Shown: positions 1 to 8,509, counted from the stretch's first letter. The stretch is 52,513 bases of DNA from an uncultured Alphaproteobacteria bacterium (GCA_947586835.1 CANPXT010000010.1:1-52513); one strand, 5' to 3'. Numbers and translations are program-made. Notes: generated by a model not told the origin, from the sequence alone.

Positions 1-995
1 GTGCTTGCAACCCCATCACATGCAGAACGAATGACGATTGTGCCGAGGGTTATTATTGTGTGAGCGATGATTGCAGCAACTCATCATGTGAAGAAAAAGA
101 TTGTAAAAAATACCAATGCAAAATCATAGAGTCACCTTTTCAAAAGACAGTCGGTTCAAAAAACTTTTTATTAGGCCCCCAGGTAAATTGGTGGAGTGCC
201 GACAGATATTGCAAAGCGCTGGCACCAAACGGAAGGCTTGTGACCTTAGACGATTTAGGATGTAATGATACAACTCAAAACTGTCCAAATGGCTGGATTT
301 GTCTCCCACGCTGTAAGGAGGGCGGGGTATGGCACGAATTGTATGGTTGGGCCACTTATGTATGGTCAAGTACACATGTGAAAGATTATCATATGCAAGG
401 TTATGCTAACGAGTGTTCCATATTCAATGTAGCGCTTGATGCAGATGCTCACACCACCCACGCCAATCTAAGCTGGAATGACTTTAATAAGACCTTATGT
501 ATTGTTGAATGTCCGACTGATAAACCATACTGGGACGGCAACAGTTGCTCAACGCAAATGCCGACAACAGTTGATCCGGCATTTACAACCACAGCATGGT
601 CAACAACAATGCCGACGCCGACACCGACACCGACGACAACCACAACATGGACTACGTCGACGCCAACGACAACGACGACATGGACAACGCCGGAAACAAC
701 AGCGGTATGGGCAACGCCGACACCGACGCCAAGTACTCCGACACCAAGTACTCCGACGCCAAGTACTCCGACGCCAAGTACTCCGACGCCGACAACGCCG
801 GAAACAACAGCGACATGGGTAACGCCGACACCGACGACGCCGACACCGAGCACATATAGGTCAACAACAACAACAACAACCACCACCACAACTACAACCA
901 GTAGAACCAGAACCAGAACCAGTACCACGACCACGAAGACAACGTCGACACCGAAACCGAGTACTCCGACGCCGACTACAACCTCATGGTACTAA
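1..995 (+). CDS. Cysteine-rich surface protein with Thr/Pro-repeat tail, 5' partial
   Basis: The reading frame is open from the first in-frame codon (base 3) to the stop at 995, so the true start lies left of the window. A GTG at 60 lies inside the gene and is not its start. The visible N-terminal part (about 45 residues) is cysteine-rich with EGF-like spacing (NDDCAEGYYC, then C-x5-C repeats). A compact domain of about 110 residues follows, with SADRYCKALAPNGRLVTLDD and YVWSST. This resembles C-type-lectin-like or Fibrobacter-major-domain proteins of the bacterial surface; that fold assignment is inference. The last 150 residues are low-complexity Thr/Pro/Ser (TPTPS units, poly-Thr, RTRTRT), typical of an exposed stalk. 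The signal peptide would be off-window. Function unknown; export to the surface is likely but not shown. Confidence 0.6.
   Translation, partial: ACNPITCRTNDDCAEGYYCVSDDCSNSSCEEKDCKKYQCKIIESPFQKTVGSKNFLLGPQVNWWSADRYCKALAPNGRLVTLDDLGCNDTTQNCPNGWICLPRCKEGGVWHELYGWATYVWSSTHVKDYHMQGYANECSIFNVALDADAHTTHANLSWNDFNKTLCIVECPTDKPYWDGNSCSTQMPTTVDPAFTTTAWSTTMPTPTPTPTTTTTWTTSTPTTTTTWTTPETTAVWATPTPTPSTPTPSTPTPSTPTPSTPTPTTPETTATWVTPTPTTPTPSTYRSTTTTTTTTTTTTSRTRTRTSTTTTKTTSTPKPSTPTPTTTSWY
731..790 (+). repeat. 15-bp in-frame tandem repeat, four units
   Basis: Four consecutive units of AAGTACTCCGACRCC at 731-745, 746-760, 761-775 and 776-790, encoding the TPTPS stalk. A larger near-duplicate flanks it: the 21-mer beginning ACAACGCCGGAAACAACAGC occurs at 684 and again at 792. 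The unit length is a multiple of three, so copy-number change would lengthen or shorten the stalk without breaking the frame. Confidence 0.9.
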
Positions 996-1009
996 GGGGG
1001 AACGTTCTC

Positions 1010-1069
1010 TGATTCTCGGCAGATATGGGACGGCGCAACATGTGCCGTCCGGCTCTGTGTCGAGAATCA
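1010..1069 (+). other. Nested GC-rich hairpin after the surface-protein gene
   Basis: The outer stem is TGATTCTCG (1010-1018) with CGAGAATCA (1061-1069). The inner stem is GGACGGCGCA (1028-1037) with TGTGCCGTCC (1041-1050), closed by a 3-base loop and including one G-U pair. No long T run follows directly, so it is not a classical terminator. It may be an RNA stability element, an atypical terminator or a folded DNA site. Confidence 0.7.
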
Positions 1070-1099
1070 AAGAAACAGTCTCAATTATTATTTTTCGGC

Positions 1100-1166
1100 T
1101 TTTTATTTTCGCCTCGCCGCACCGACTCACGTTCCACGCACCGTCACTTTTCGCCGAAAATAAAAA
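1100..1166. terminator. Probable bidirectional terminator between convergent genes
   Basis: A perfect 12-bp inverted repeat, TTTTTATTTTCG (1100-1111) and CGAAAATAAAAA (1155-1166), lies between the convergent surface-protein and hipA genes. The arms carry T tracts in either direction. The loop is long (43 nt), so the call is moderate. Confidence 0.45.
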
Positions 1167-1213
1167 AAACTCATCACCTGCCGAAAGGCTGATACTGATT
1201 AAAACATAAACCC

Positions 1214-2407
1214 TTAAAAATAAACACGCGGATTCGTTTGAATACCGTGTTCTTTTAACAAATGCGGAAAATCAGACAGCGCCGCTTCAACTTCTTCAAT
1301 CATCTTTTTCGTTTTAACTTCGCTCACACCGGCTAACCGTGCCGTCATCATTAAATCATCATTCAAAATGTGTCGCCCTTTGCCGTTTACCATGGCCGTT
1401 TGCTCCCCGTTCATTCCTGCCGAGGGAGTTATGTCATAAGCCGGCGTCATTTTCCATCGATAATCTGCCGTCATCATATAGGAAAAATTTTTCGTGTGAT
1501 CATCTTTGTTGCCGGCTTTCACATTAAAAATCATCAAGCGAACCATTTTTTCCACTTCGCGCATATCGTGCGTTAAATGCGCCGTTAATCGCATAAGATT
1601 TTCATAATCTAACGTCGGCATTCGATGCGAAGCATGCAACAGCCCGCATGCACTGTGAATGTGTATCTTATCGCCTCCATGCCGATCAAACCGCGCCGCA
1701 CCGAAATGTCCCGCGCACTCTTTCGATTCAAATAAATGCGTGTCGGGCATATCTATCCCTGCTTTTTTGGCCATAACCGAATAAATATATTCCAAAGCGC
1801 CTAAATTCGGATTATCATATTTCGATGAAAACTTAATAATCCACGGATTAAAATCTTTCATGGCCATTCGCCCGCTCACAATGGTCTTGTAATCGCTTGA
1901 CACCAATGCCACGATTTTCGGACGCGCACCCGCCGCCGATCCGTTCAGCCCCTTTAATCTGTCCAGCAATTCGGAACTCGATCCTTGTATAATTTCCACT
2001 GCCCCTTTGGATAACGAATCTAATTGCAAAATATCTTTTAAATTGTCATTTTGCGTCGGCGTCGGATCATATTCCAATGCGCCCATTGCCTGTGAACCGA
2101 TAATGGACAGCCGATGCAACGGATTAATGGCATAATACGACAAACCCTGCTTTTGTAAATATCTGTCCAAAAGCAAACAACCCCACCCGTCGGGTAAACT
2201 GTCGTTAAAAAGTCCGAACAAGCCGTCAAACGTTTGCTCGTTATCAACAAAAACCCCACTTTTGAGCGGCAGCATAAACGGCGATAACTCAATGCCGGTT
2301 TTTAAAAATGCCGGTGCATATTCAAACATAATTCGCTCGCGACGCTCCAAAACGCCAACGAATTGTCGCTTTTGATAGGCATTTAAATAAACATTCAAGC
2401 GAATCAT
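1214..2407 (-). CDS. hipA: HipA-family serine/threonine kinase toxin
   Basis: HipA toxins are PI3/4-kinase-like Ser/Thr kinases; E. coli HipA phosphorylates glutamyl-tRNA synthetase and induces growth arrest. The protein has 397 residues. The N-terminal HipA domain covers about residues 15-110 (FNDSLPDGWG at 68-77). A glycine-rich loop, SAAGARPKIV (157-166), includes a Ser where HipA autophosphorylates. The catalytic loop is NKDDHTKNF (300-308) and the metal-binding Asp is in AYDITPS (D325). All key motifs are present, so the kinase looks intact. It starts 16 bp after the HipB-like gene on the same strand, behind a GAGGGA ribosome site. The substrate here is unknown. Confidence 0.9.
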   Translation of the reverse strand: MIRLNVYLNAYQKRQFVGVLERRERIMFEYAPAFLKTGIELSPFMLPLKSGVFVDNEQTFDGLFGLFNDSLPDGWGCLLLDRYLQKQGLSYYAINPLHRLSIIGSQAMGALEYDPTPTQNDNLKDILQLDSLSKGAVEIIQGSSSELLDRLKGLNGSAAGARPKIVALVSSDYKTIVSGRMAMKDFNPWIIKFSSKYDNPNLGALEYIYSVMAKKAGIDMPDTHLFESKECAGHFGAARFDRHGGDKIHIHSACGLLHASHRMPTLDYENLMRLTAHLTHDMREVEKMVRLMIFNVKAGNKDDHTKNFSYMMTADYRWKMTPAYDITPSAGMNGEQTAMVNGKGRHILNDDLMMTARLAGVSEVKTKKMIEEVEAALSDFPHLLKEHGIQTNPRVYF

Positions 2408-2423
2408 TTTTCCCTCGCACCTT

Positions 2424-2723
2424 TTACTTTAACAAACCACGCTTTCGCGGTTTTTCGGTATGCGAAGAAAATAAAGATATTTGCGAAACATGCGTTGAAA
2501 ATAACGCATTAAAATCATTGAGACAATTTAACGTTAATGCAATTTTTAAAAGCGATTCCAGCGCAATTTGCCCCGTTGATTCAAACCGCTTTAATGAACC
2601 CAGACTCACGCCCGATCTTTCGGCTAAACCGCTTTGAGATAAATTGGCATTAAGACGGGCAGTTTTCGAACGGCGCGCAATTTCCATAGATATTTCCGCC
2701 GGTGTTTTTAACATAATGGACAT
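2424..2723 (-). CDS. hipB: HipB-like XRE antitoxin/repressor
   Basis: A 99-residue protein with a helix-turn-helix of the Cro/C1 (XRE) type at about residues 20-65 (ARLNANLSQSGLAERSGVSL, then LKRFESTG). It lies directly upstream of hipA on the same strand, the canonical antitoxin-first order. HipB proteins bind their HipA partner and repress the operon by binding palindromes in the promoter. Start: the ATG at 2723 has a weak AAGAGA upstream; the in-frame ATG at 2714 is an alternative but lacks a ribosome site. The C-terminal tail (PRKRGLLK) is basic. Confidence 0.85.
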   Translation of the reverse strand: MSIMLKTPAEISMEIARRSKTARLNANLSQSGLAERSGVSLGSLKRFESTGQIALESLLKIALTLNCLNDFNALFSTHVSQISLFSSHTEKPRKRGLLK

Positions 2724-2778
2724 TATATTATCTCTTATTTCCTTTTTTTGCCTATTATAGATTATATATTATCTTTTA
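2713..2778. promoter_or_regulatory. Candidate HipB operators in the hipBA promoter region
   Basis: A perfect 6-bp inverted repeat, ATAATG-GA-CATTAT (2713-2726), overlaps the hipB start codon. A near-palindrome, GATTATATATTATC (2760-2773), lies upstream. The 13-mer ATATTATCTYTTA also occurs as a direct repeat at 2725-2737 and 2766-2778. HipB autorepression through promoter palindromes is known in the family; these particular sites are inferred. Confidence 0.4.
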
Positions 2779-2823
2779 AAATTTGTCAAGCAAAATAATA
2801 CATCCGCTGTTCATTTTTTTTTG

Positions 2824-2851
2824 TTGCGTTATGAAAAAATTTCCGTATTAT
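2824..2851 (+). promoter_or_regulatory. Sigma70-type promoter for the arylsulfotransferase-like gene
   Basis: TTGCGT (2824-2829), 16-bp spacer, TATTAT (2846-2851), 35 bp ahead of the ATG at 2886. Confidence 0.5.
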
Positions 2852-2885
2852 AGAACTATCGTTATTCAAAAAAGGAAAAACACAA

Positions 2886-4742
2886 ATGCGCACCCGCTTA
2901 AAACAGCAGATACGATCAAGGATTTTTCTCTTACACATGCTTAAAATATTTCTCATCATCGGGGCAATCAGTATTACCTTCATCACTGTTCCGCGAAATC
3001 GTGAAAATATAAATAAACCTCCCGAATTAAAAACCGACTCGTCAACAAAAACGGAAAAAGAAGTGACTTTAAAGCATGATATGTGGTCGGATAAGGTAAA
3101 AATCAAGGACAACCGCTTTTGCCGAAGCACTTCATCCGACGATTGCGCTTCGGTAACCTTTCAAGGATCGAATCTGATTGTTAAATGGAATCGTTGGCCG
3201 GAAGAAACTTTCGTTCAAACCAATCAAAATACTTATACATATACTGCAAAGCCACTCCCGGAAAACACCGCAAAATCACTCCAAAAAAGTATCGAACAAC
3301 AATATTCCCTGTTCGATTATTCTTTTAAAAATCCATTTATTGTCGTCAACCCTTATAAAACGGCTCCGCTGACCGCGCTGATAAAGTTTGCAACGGATCA
3401 AAAAGCCCGTATTACCTTAACCATTCACGGCAAAGACGGATCACCCGATATTACGCATACCTTTCCTGCTTTTGAAACTGAGCATTCCCTGCCCGTTTTG
3501 GGCTTATATGCCAATTATAAAAATCGTGTGACAATAACAGCTGCATTTGAAGATCACTCCACGCAAAAAAATACCGTCTCCATTCAAACAAAAGGCGCCT
3601 CCTCTACCGCACAATGGTTTGTTCTTCAAAAATCAGATCAAAAATTTTATTATTATGCGACATATACATTTGATGTGTTTGATGAAAAAGGAAATTTACG
3701 CTATTTCTTAAATTTGTCCGGCTGGCGTCACAGCTATTTCTTCAAAGATAAAATTTTTGTGGAAGATTCGAAAGGCATTTATCGCTATGATATGCTCGGC
3801 TTTCCGGAAAAGCATTATACTTATCCGAACAATTTTTACACATATATTCACGGTATGGGTCATAAGCCGAACGGTAATCTGCTTGTTTTCGGATCATTTA
3901 ATAACGTAACAGCACTGATCGACGGGAAAAACTTGCCCACTCATCGCGATTTTGTTTTAGAGTTGGATTATGAAACGGGCAAAGAAGTGGCACGTTACGA
4001 TTTGGCGGAAATGCTTAATCCTGACAGATCATTAATTGTCAAATCAACGCAATATGATTATAATAAAATAGATTGGGCGCATACCAACGGCATTTCATAT
4101 GATGACGAAAACAAAGCCGTTATTGTTTCCGGACGCCATTTCGGCATTGCAAAAATCGATGAAAAAACAAAAAAGCTCATTTGGTGGTTTACCCCCCATC
4201 AACAAGTGGATAAATCAGGACGGAACGGTCAAAACGGTTCGCTGAAAGATAAAGTTTTAACGGTGGTTGATCGTAAAGGTCGTCCGTACGCACAAGCCGT
4301 GCAGGAAGGAATTAAAAATGTTGCCGACTTTAAATGGCCTTTAAAAACACATAGCGTTTTATATGCCGGCAACGGTATTTATTCCATTTTCGACAATTCC
4401 GGCGAATTGTTTGATAAAAAACTTAAAACAACAAAAAATTCGTATGCAGCGGTTTATAAAATCGATGATAAAAAACGTACCGTCAGACAAATTTTTAAAA
4501 AAGATTTAAATGTACATACCGATACCGGTTCAATCGTATATGTTCATCCGAAAACACAGGAAATATGGACGGAAATCGATAACATACCGTCTGAACATAA
4601 TTATGTTGTGAGAAACAGCTTTTTTATACGGTTTGATAAAAACGGAAAAAAATTATATGAGGCTGTTTTACCGAATCGTCACGTATATGCAATCATCCCG
4701 TTTAAATTTTATGAAAATAATTTCCTTTTTCCCGTTCGGTGA
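2886..4742 (+). CDS. Arylsulfotransferase (AssT)-like membrane-anchored protein
   Basis: A 618-residue protein with an N-terminal membrane anchor (about residues 13-35, FLLHMLKIFLIIGAISITF) and a large periplasmic part. Residues 260-600 resemble the six-bladed beta-propeller of PAPS-independent arylsulfate sulfotransferases: YIHGMGHKPNGN, WAHTNGISYDDENKAVIVSG followed by RH, and KTHSVLYAGNG with a candidate catalytic His, then FDNSGE. Family members transfer sulfate between phenolic compounds in the periplasm. The acceptor here is unknown; context suggests a surface glycan or other envelope substrate. Residues 64-120 form a module shared with the next two genes and with the polytopic protein at 9.9 kb. 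It contains a Cys pair (FCRSTSSDDC). Known AssT enzymes also need a disulfide, but elsewhere in the protein. Confidence 0.7.
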   Translation: MRTRLKQQIRSRIFLLHMLKIFLIIGAISITFITVPRNRENINKPPELKTDSSTKTEKEVTLKHDMWSDKVKIKDNRFCRSTSSDDCASVTFQGSNLIVKWNRWPEETFVQTNQNTYTYTAKPLPENTAKSLQKSIEQQYSLFDYSFKNPFIVVNPYKTAPLTALIKFATDQKARITLTIHGKDGSPDITHTFPAFETEHSLPVLGLYANYKNRVTITAAFEDHSTQKNTVSIQTKGASSTAQWFVLQKSDQKFYYYATYTFDVFDEKGNLRYFLNLSGWRHSYFFKDKIFVEDSKGIYRYDMLGFPEKHYTYPNNFYTYIHGMGHKPNGNLLVFGSFNNVTALIDGKNLPTHRDFVLELDYETGKEVARYDLAEMLNPDRSLIVKSTQYDYNKIDWAHTNGISYDDENKAVIVSGRHFGIAKIDEKTKKLIWWFTPHQQVDKSGRNGQNGSLKDKVLTVVDRKGRPYAQAVQEGIKNVADFKWPLKTHSVLYAGNGIYSIFDNSGELFDKKLKTTKNSYAAVYKIDDKKRTVRQIFKKDLNVHTDTGSIVYVHPKTQEIWTEIDNIPSEHNYVVRNSFFIRFDKNGKKLYEAVLPNRHVYAIIPFKFYENNFLFPVR

Positions 4743-4806
4743 CTTTTTTATTGACTTACCTTTTATTTGTATGTTATAAACTTAAAATATTTAGATGAGG
4801 GAATTT

Positions 4807-5994
4807 ATGAAATTAATTATTCAAATATTTATCGGTATTTGTTACACAATGTCCGTTTTTTGCATCGGCGTATTCTTTGAAAGATCGGTATGTCCCTTTT
4901 TATATCATACTTTTCATAAACCTGTTATTTCCGTAGTCATGTCAACCTTTAATCGCGACCATGCCTTGCCGATTGCCATTGAATCAATTCTTAATCAAAC
5001 GTTTAAAGACTTTGAATTTATTATCATTGATGACGGTTCAACGGATAGCACTTGGAAAGTTATTCAATCTTATGCACGAAAAGATAAACGCATTGTTCCC
5101 CTGAAAAACGAAAAGAACAAAGGTTTAATTTATTCTCTTAATCGCGGATTGGATCAGGCACGCGGCAAATATATCGCCCGCATGGATGATGATGATAAAT
5201 CTGCTTTATTCCGCTTTGAACGACAAGTGTGGGCCATGGAAGAAAATCCCGAAATTGTTGTCTTAGGAACGGGTATCATGGGCCCCACAACTCAACCGAA
5301 ACATTATTATTCTTATCCGATGATACGCGATCCGGATGTTGTTGAAATTGATACTTATCTCTCTTCCGGATTAGCACATCCGACCATTATGATACGGCGC
5401 GATTTTATAGAAAAATATCATATTCGATATGATCCGAAATATTTATATGCGGAAGATACGGGCTTCTATAAAGACGTGTTGAACAACGGTGGCAAAATTA
5501 CTTCAATCAGTGAAGGTTTGTTGCATCTCGGATACATTAATAACGTAACGCGTCCCGACAAATACTACAGCACGCAGGGCGAAACATTTAAAAAAGTTCA
5601 AAAAGATAAATTAGCACCCTTTTTCGATGCTCCCTATGAAATATTGGGTGCCTTTAACACCGATAAAGATAAATGCACCATCTTAACACATATGAGTAAT
5701 AAAAATTGGAAATTGCATATTTTAGATCAAGATTTACTGGATACAAGAAAGAATCTCTTTTGCCGGAAAGTGTCATTGCTCCGTCATTCCGTCAAAGTCA
5801 TTCATGATTTTTGGGAAGATCATATTTATGTTAATCCCAAAGATAAAACAATTTTCCGTGTCAATGTTCCGTCTGAACAGGGCAAACTTATTCGTGAAGA
5901 TAATCAATCCGTCACGATTAAATGGGACAGTTATCCGCCGGAAGTGTTTCAAAAAGAAAAAGGCGGCACTCTTTGGAGGCTGAAAAAACAGTAA
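4807..5994 (+). CDS. GT2-family glycosyltransferase, first tandem copy
   Basis: GT2 (GT-A fold) enzymes transfer a sugar from a nucleotide donor. After an N-terminal hydrophobic segment (about residues 4-24), the domain starts at PVISVVMSTFNRDHALPIAI and contains IIIDDGSTD and the DXD-type site ARMDDDD. The ATG at 4807 is preferred over 4795 because GAGGG sits 5 bp before it. The last 63 residues (from H333, HDFWEDH) form the shared W-D module, ending KWDSYPPEVFQKE. Bases 4924-5268 are nearly identical to the next gene (22 mismatches in 345 by hand count), while the C-terminal halves are clearly diverged. Donor and acceptor are not predictable. It probably acts with its twin on one envelope glycan. 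Confidence 0.85.
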   Translation: MKLIIQIFIGICYTMSVFCIGVFFERSVCPFLYHTFHKPVISVVMSTFNRDHALPIAIESILNQTFKDFEFIIIDDGSTDSTWKVIQSYARKDKRIVPLKNEKNKGLIYSLNRGLDQARGKYIARMDDDDKSALFRFERQVWAMEENPEIVVLGTGIMGPTTQPKHYYSYPMIRDPDVVEIDTYLSSGLAHPTIMIRRDFIEKYHIRYDPKYLYAEDTGFYKDVLNNGGKITSISEGLLHLGYINNVTRPDKYYSTQGETFKKVQKDKLAPFFDAPYEILGAFNTDKDKCTILTHMSNKNWKLHILDQDLLDTRKNLFCRKVSLLRHSVKVIHDFWEDHIYVNPKDKTIFRVNVPSEQGKLIREDNQSVTIKWDSYPPEVFQKEKGGTLWRLKKQ

Positions 5995-6009
5995 AAATAA
6001 GGTTTTATT

Positions 6010-7194
6010 ATGAAAAATATTTGTTTTACCATCTGTTCGATTTTTATTTTCTTTTTAGGTTTTATTGCGGAGAGAGACTATGATATATCCGAGCGAATTT
6101 ATGGTTTTTTTTATAAACCCGTTATTTCCGTAGTCATGTCAACCTTTAATCGCGAACAGGTCTTACCGATTGCCATTGAATCAATTCTTAATCAAACATT
6201 TAAAGATTTTGAATTTATTATCATTGATGACGGCTCAACGGATAACACTTGGAAAGTTATTCAATCTTACGCACGAAAAGATAAACGCATTGTTCCCCTG
6301 AAAAACGAAAAAAACAAAGGTTTAATTTATTCTCTTAATCGCGGATTGGATCAGGCACGCGGCAAATATATCGCCCGAATGGACGATGATGATAAATCTG
6401 TTTTGTATCGGTTCGAAAGACAAGTGTGGGCCATGGAAGAAAATCCGGATATTGTTGTCTTGGGAGCAAAAATAACTCCTTCGCAAGATCCGCTGACAAA
6501 ACCGACAACACCACCTTTGCTCACTTCGCCCGATGAAATAGCGTTAAACACATATTTTACATCCGGTGTGAAGCATCCGACCGTTATGATGCGCCGTGAT
6601 TTTTTAAACAAACATCATTTACGATATGATCCGAAATATTTGTATGCGGAAGACAGCGGTTTATGGAAAGATATTTTAAATAAAGGCGGTAAAATATCAT
6701 CTCTTAACGAAACGTTGGTTTATTTCAGATATAGTAAAAACGTGTCTCATCCGCCACGTTATTTGCAAATTCAAAATGAAACATATAAGCATATTCAACA
6801 GGAAAAATTCACACCGTTCTGGAAAGATATTCCGTATGAATGGTTAAGTATGCAAATTTCCAATGAACATAAATGCATTATTTTAAAGAAGATGATTGAA
6901 TCGAATAAAAAATTGAAAATTTTAAATCAAAAAGTATTGGAAAAACAACATCTTGCCATATGTGAAAAAGAAACATTAAAAAAGAACGGTATTTTAGTCA
7001 TTCACCCGCAGTGGTCGGATTATCTTTATATAAATGACGATCACAAAACTTTTTTCCGAATCGATTATCCTGATGATACGGGAAGAATTGTTCTGGAAAA
7101 TAACAACACGGTAACAGTTCAATGGGACAACTGGGGTGTTGAAGTCTATAAAAAAGAAGATAACGGTAAAAAGTGGATTTTAATAGAAAATTAA
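6010..7194 (+). CDS. GT2-family glycosyltransferase, second tandem copy
   Basis: A 394-residue paralogue of the preceding gene, 15 bp downstream with its own AAGG site, so the two are probably co-transcribed. Order: N-terminal hydrophobic segment (about residues 2-20), GT2 domain (PVISVVMSTFNREQVLPIAI, IIIDDGSTD, ARMDDDD), a variable acceptor-side half, then the shared module from H332 (HPQWSDYLYIN ... QWDNWGVEVYKKE). The near-identical catalytic half with a divergent C-terminal half fits retention of the donor with a changed acceptor, but it could also reflect gene conversion. An N-terminal anchor on a nucleotide-sugar enzyme requires the catalytic part to face the cytoplasm; the topology is not settled by the sequence. 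Confidence 0.85.
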   Translation: MKNICFTICSIFIFFLGFIAERDYDISERIYGFFYKPVISVVMSTFNREQVLPIAIESILNQTFKDFEFIIIDDGSTDNTWKVIQSYARKDKRIVPLKNEKNKGLIYSLNRGLDQARGKYIARMDDDDKSVLYRFERQVWAMEENPDIVVLGAKITPSQDPLTKPTTPPLLTSPDEIALNTYFTSGVKHPTVMMRRDFLNKHHLRYDPKYLYAEDSGLWKDILNKGGKISSLNETLVYFRYSKNVSHPPRYLQIQNETYKHIQQEKFTPFWKDIPYEWLSMQISNEHKCIILKKMIESNKKLKILNQKVLEKQHLAICEKETLKKNGILVIHPQWSDYLYINDDHKTFFRIDYPDDTGRIVLENNNTVTVQWDNWGVEVYKKEDNGKKWILIEN

Positions 7195-7388
7195 GACCTT
7201 TTGTTTTGTATTTTCAATTTTTTTTCACATTTATAACTTTTTTTGAAAAAAATACCTTGACTTTCAATTATCTTTATGGTTTGATACAACCGAAAACGCG
7301 ACGCTGAACGCCCAACGGAATAAATGAATATTTAATCTCCCCAAACGCCCAAACGCCGCCAAAAAATTTATAAATGAAAGAGGAAAAA

Positions 7389-7883
7389 ATGTTAAAAAAA
7401 TTATTTGCTTTAGTTTGTGCCATGTCTCTGTTAAGTGCTTGTGCCACCAAAAAAGACGGTGCTGATTTATACGGCAACGGTAACGGCGGTTGGAATGATG
7501 ATGTCAATATCGCCGATTTACAAGAAACACAAAACACACAAAAGTTCCGTGATGAAACACCGAGCGTTGTGTATTTCTTATTAGACAGCTCCGACTTAAC
7601 GGCTGATGCACGCCAAAACTTGGCGGAACAAGCCAAATGGTTGGTTGAACATCCCCGTGTGTTGGTTGTCATTGAAGGTCGCTGCGATGAACGCGGTACG
7701 CGCGAATACAACTTGGCATTGGGTGAACGTCGGGCAATGGCCGCACGTAACTACTTAATGGCACAAGGCATTTCATCTGATCGTATTCGGGTTATCTCTT
7801 ACGGAAAAGAACGTCCGGTTGTCTTAGGTTCTTCCGAAGAAGCCTGGGCTCAAAACAGAAGCGCCACCACGGTTGCTTATTAA
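7389..7883 (+). CDS. pal: Peptidoglycan-associated lipoprotein Pal
   Basis: Pal anchors the outer membrane to peptidoglycan and works with TolB. The 164-residue protein starts at the ATG at 7389, preceded by AAAGAGGA; the ATG at 7374 would put residues ahead of the signal peptide. Lipoprotein signal peptide with lipobox LSAC (MLKKLFALVCAMSLLSAC). The OmpA-like domain covers about residues 55-160, with FLLDSSDLT, IEGRCDERGTREYNLALGER (peptidoglycan-binding NLALGERRA) and RIRVISYGKERP. The usual tolB neighbour is absent here. A strong terminator follows, so it appears monocistronic. Confidence 0.9.
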   Translation: MLKKLFALVCAMSLLSACATKKDGADLYGNGNGGWNDDVNIADLQETQNTQKFRDETPSVVYFLLDSSDLTADARQNLAEQAKWLVEHPRVLVVIEGRCDERGTREYNLALGERRAMAARNYLMAQGISSDRIRVISYGKERPVVLGSSEEAWAQNRSATTVAY

Positions 7884-7900
7884 TCATTGATGAAAAAAAG

Positions 7901-7934
7901 CCTCTTCTCTTTATTCGGGAAGAGGTTTTTTTTA
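7901..7934 (+). terminator. Rho-independent terminator of pal
   Basis: CCTCTTCTC (7901-7909) pairs with GGGAAGAGG (7917-7925, one G-U), followed by a run of nine T. Confidence 0.9.
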
Positions 7935-7990
7935 TACATTTTTTTTAAATGAAGAAAAACTTTTTTAGCCGGAATTAATATAAAAATCTC

Positions 7991-8019
7991 TTGATTTATT
8001 TTTAAGTTTATTTTATGCT
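7991..8019 (+). promoter_or_regulatory. Sigma70-type promoter for the lipoprotein/VirB8-like pair
   Basis: TTGATT (7991-7996), 17-bp spacer, TATGCT (8014-8019), 22 bp ahead of the ATG at 8041. Confidence 0.55.
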
Positions 8020-8040
8020 TAAATAACGAAAGGATTAAAA

Positions 8041-8496
8041 ATGCGCGCTTCACTTTTTATTTTTTGCAGTTTTATATTATTGACTGCCTGTCATAACGAA
8101 AGCATTCAACCTTCGTTTAAATCGGAAAACACATTTGAAAACGGCGTTATGCAATCCACACCGAATTTTGCACAATTTCGAGAGATTCCCATTCCCGAAA
8201 ACGCAACGATGAATTTGGATAAAACTCTATTGTTCGGCAATGATCCGCTGATTGGTCGATTAGCCTTCAAAGTCCCGTATAATCAAGCGAATATGTTTGA
8301 TTTTTATATGCAGGAAATGCCGAAATTCGGATGGCAGGAGTTGACAAGTATTCGCGCAACCAACAGTTATTTAACATACGCCAAAGATAATCGCGTTGCC
8401 ACGATTTTATTGGGGTCATCCTCTTTAAACGGCACGGAAGTAATTTTTGACGTATCACTGAGTAAAAACGCAAACGCAACGAAAAATTATTACTAA
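8041..8496 (+). CDS. Small lipoprotein of unknown function
   Basis: A 151-residue protein with a lipoprotein signal (RASLFIFCSFILLTAC, lipobox LTAC, Cys17). The start is fixed by AAAGGA 8 bp upstream. The mature part has a compact domain with IPIPENATMNLDKTLLFG, FDFYMQEMPKFGWQEL and a beta-rich end (LTYAKDNRVATILLG). I do not recognise a named family with certainty. It lies 13 bp upstream of the VirB8-like gene and shares its promoter, so the two products probably act together in the envelope. A role as the lipoprotein partner of a secretion-type inner-membrane component is speculation. Confidence 0.75.
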   Translation: MRASLFIFCSFILLTACHNESIQPSFKSENTFENGVMQSTPNFAQFREIPIPENATMNLDKTLLFGNDPLIGRLAFKVPYNQANMFDFYMQEMPKFGWQELTSIRATNSYLTYAKDNRVATILLGSSSLNGTEVIFDVSLSKNANATKNYY

Positions 8497-8509
8497 TGAA
8501 AGGAAGAAA

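Noticed and set aside
731-790. Possible CRISPR-like repeats
   Set aside because: Units are directly adjacent 15-mers without spacers and are in frame with a coding repeat.
449-934. Val-rich 161-codon frame on the minus strand and two Asp/Asn- or Arg-rich plus-strand frames over the same repeats
   Set aside because: They are forced open by the triplet-based Thr/Pro repeats of the real gene; no ribosome sites and no plausible protein composition.
1214-2723. Whether the hipBA locus is degenerate
   Set aside because: Gly-rich loop, catalytic Asp/Asn and metal Asp are all present and both frames are intact, so it was kept as a functional pair.
7274-7711. 145-codon frame on the minus strand opposite pal
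   Set aside because: Antisense to the Pal signal peptide and domain; composition and absence of a ribosome site argue against it.
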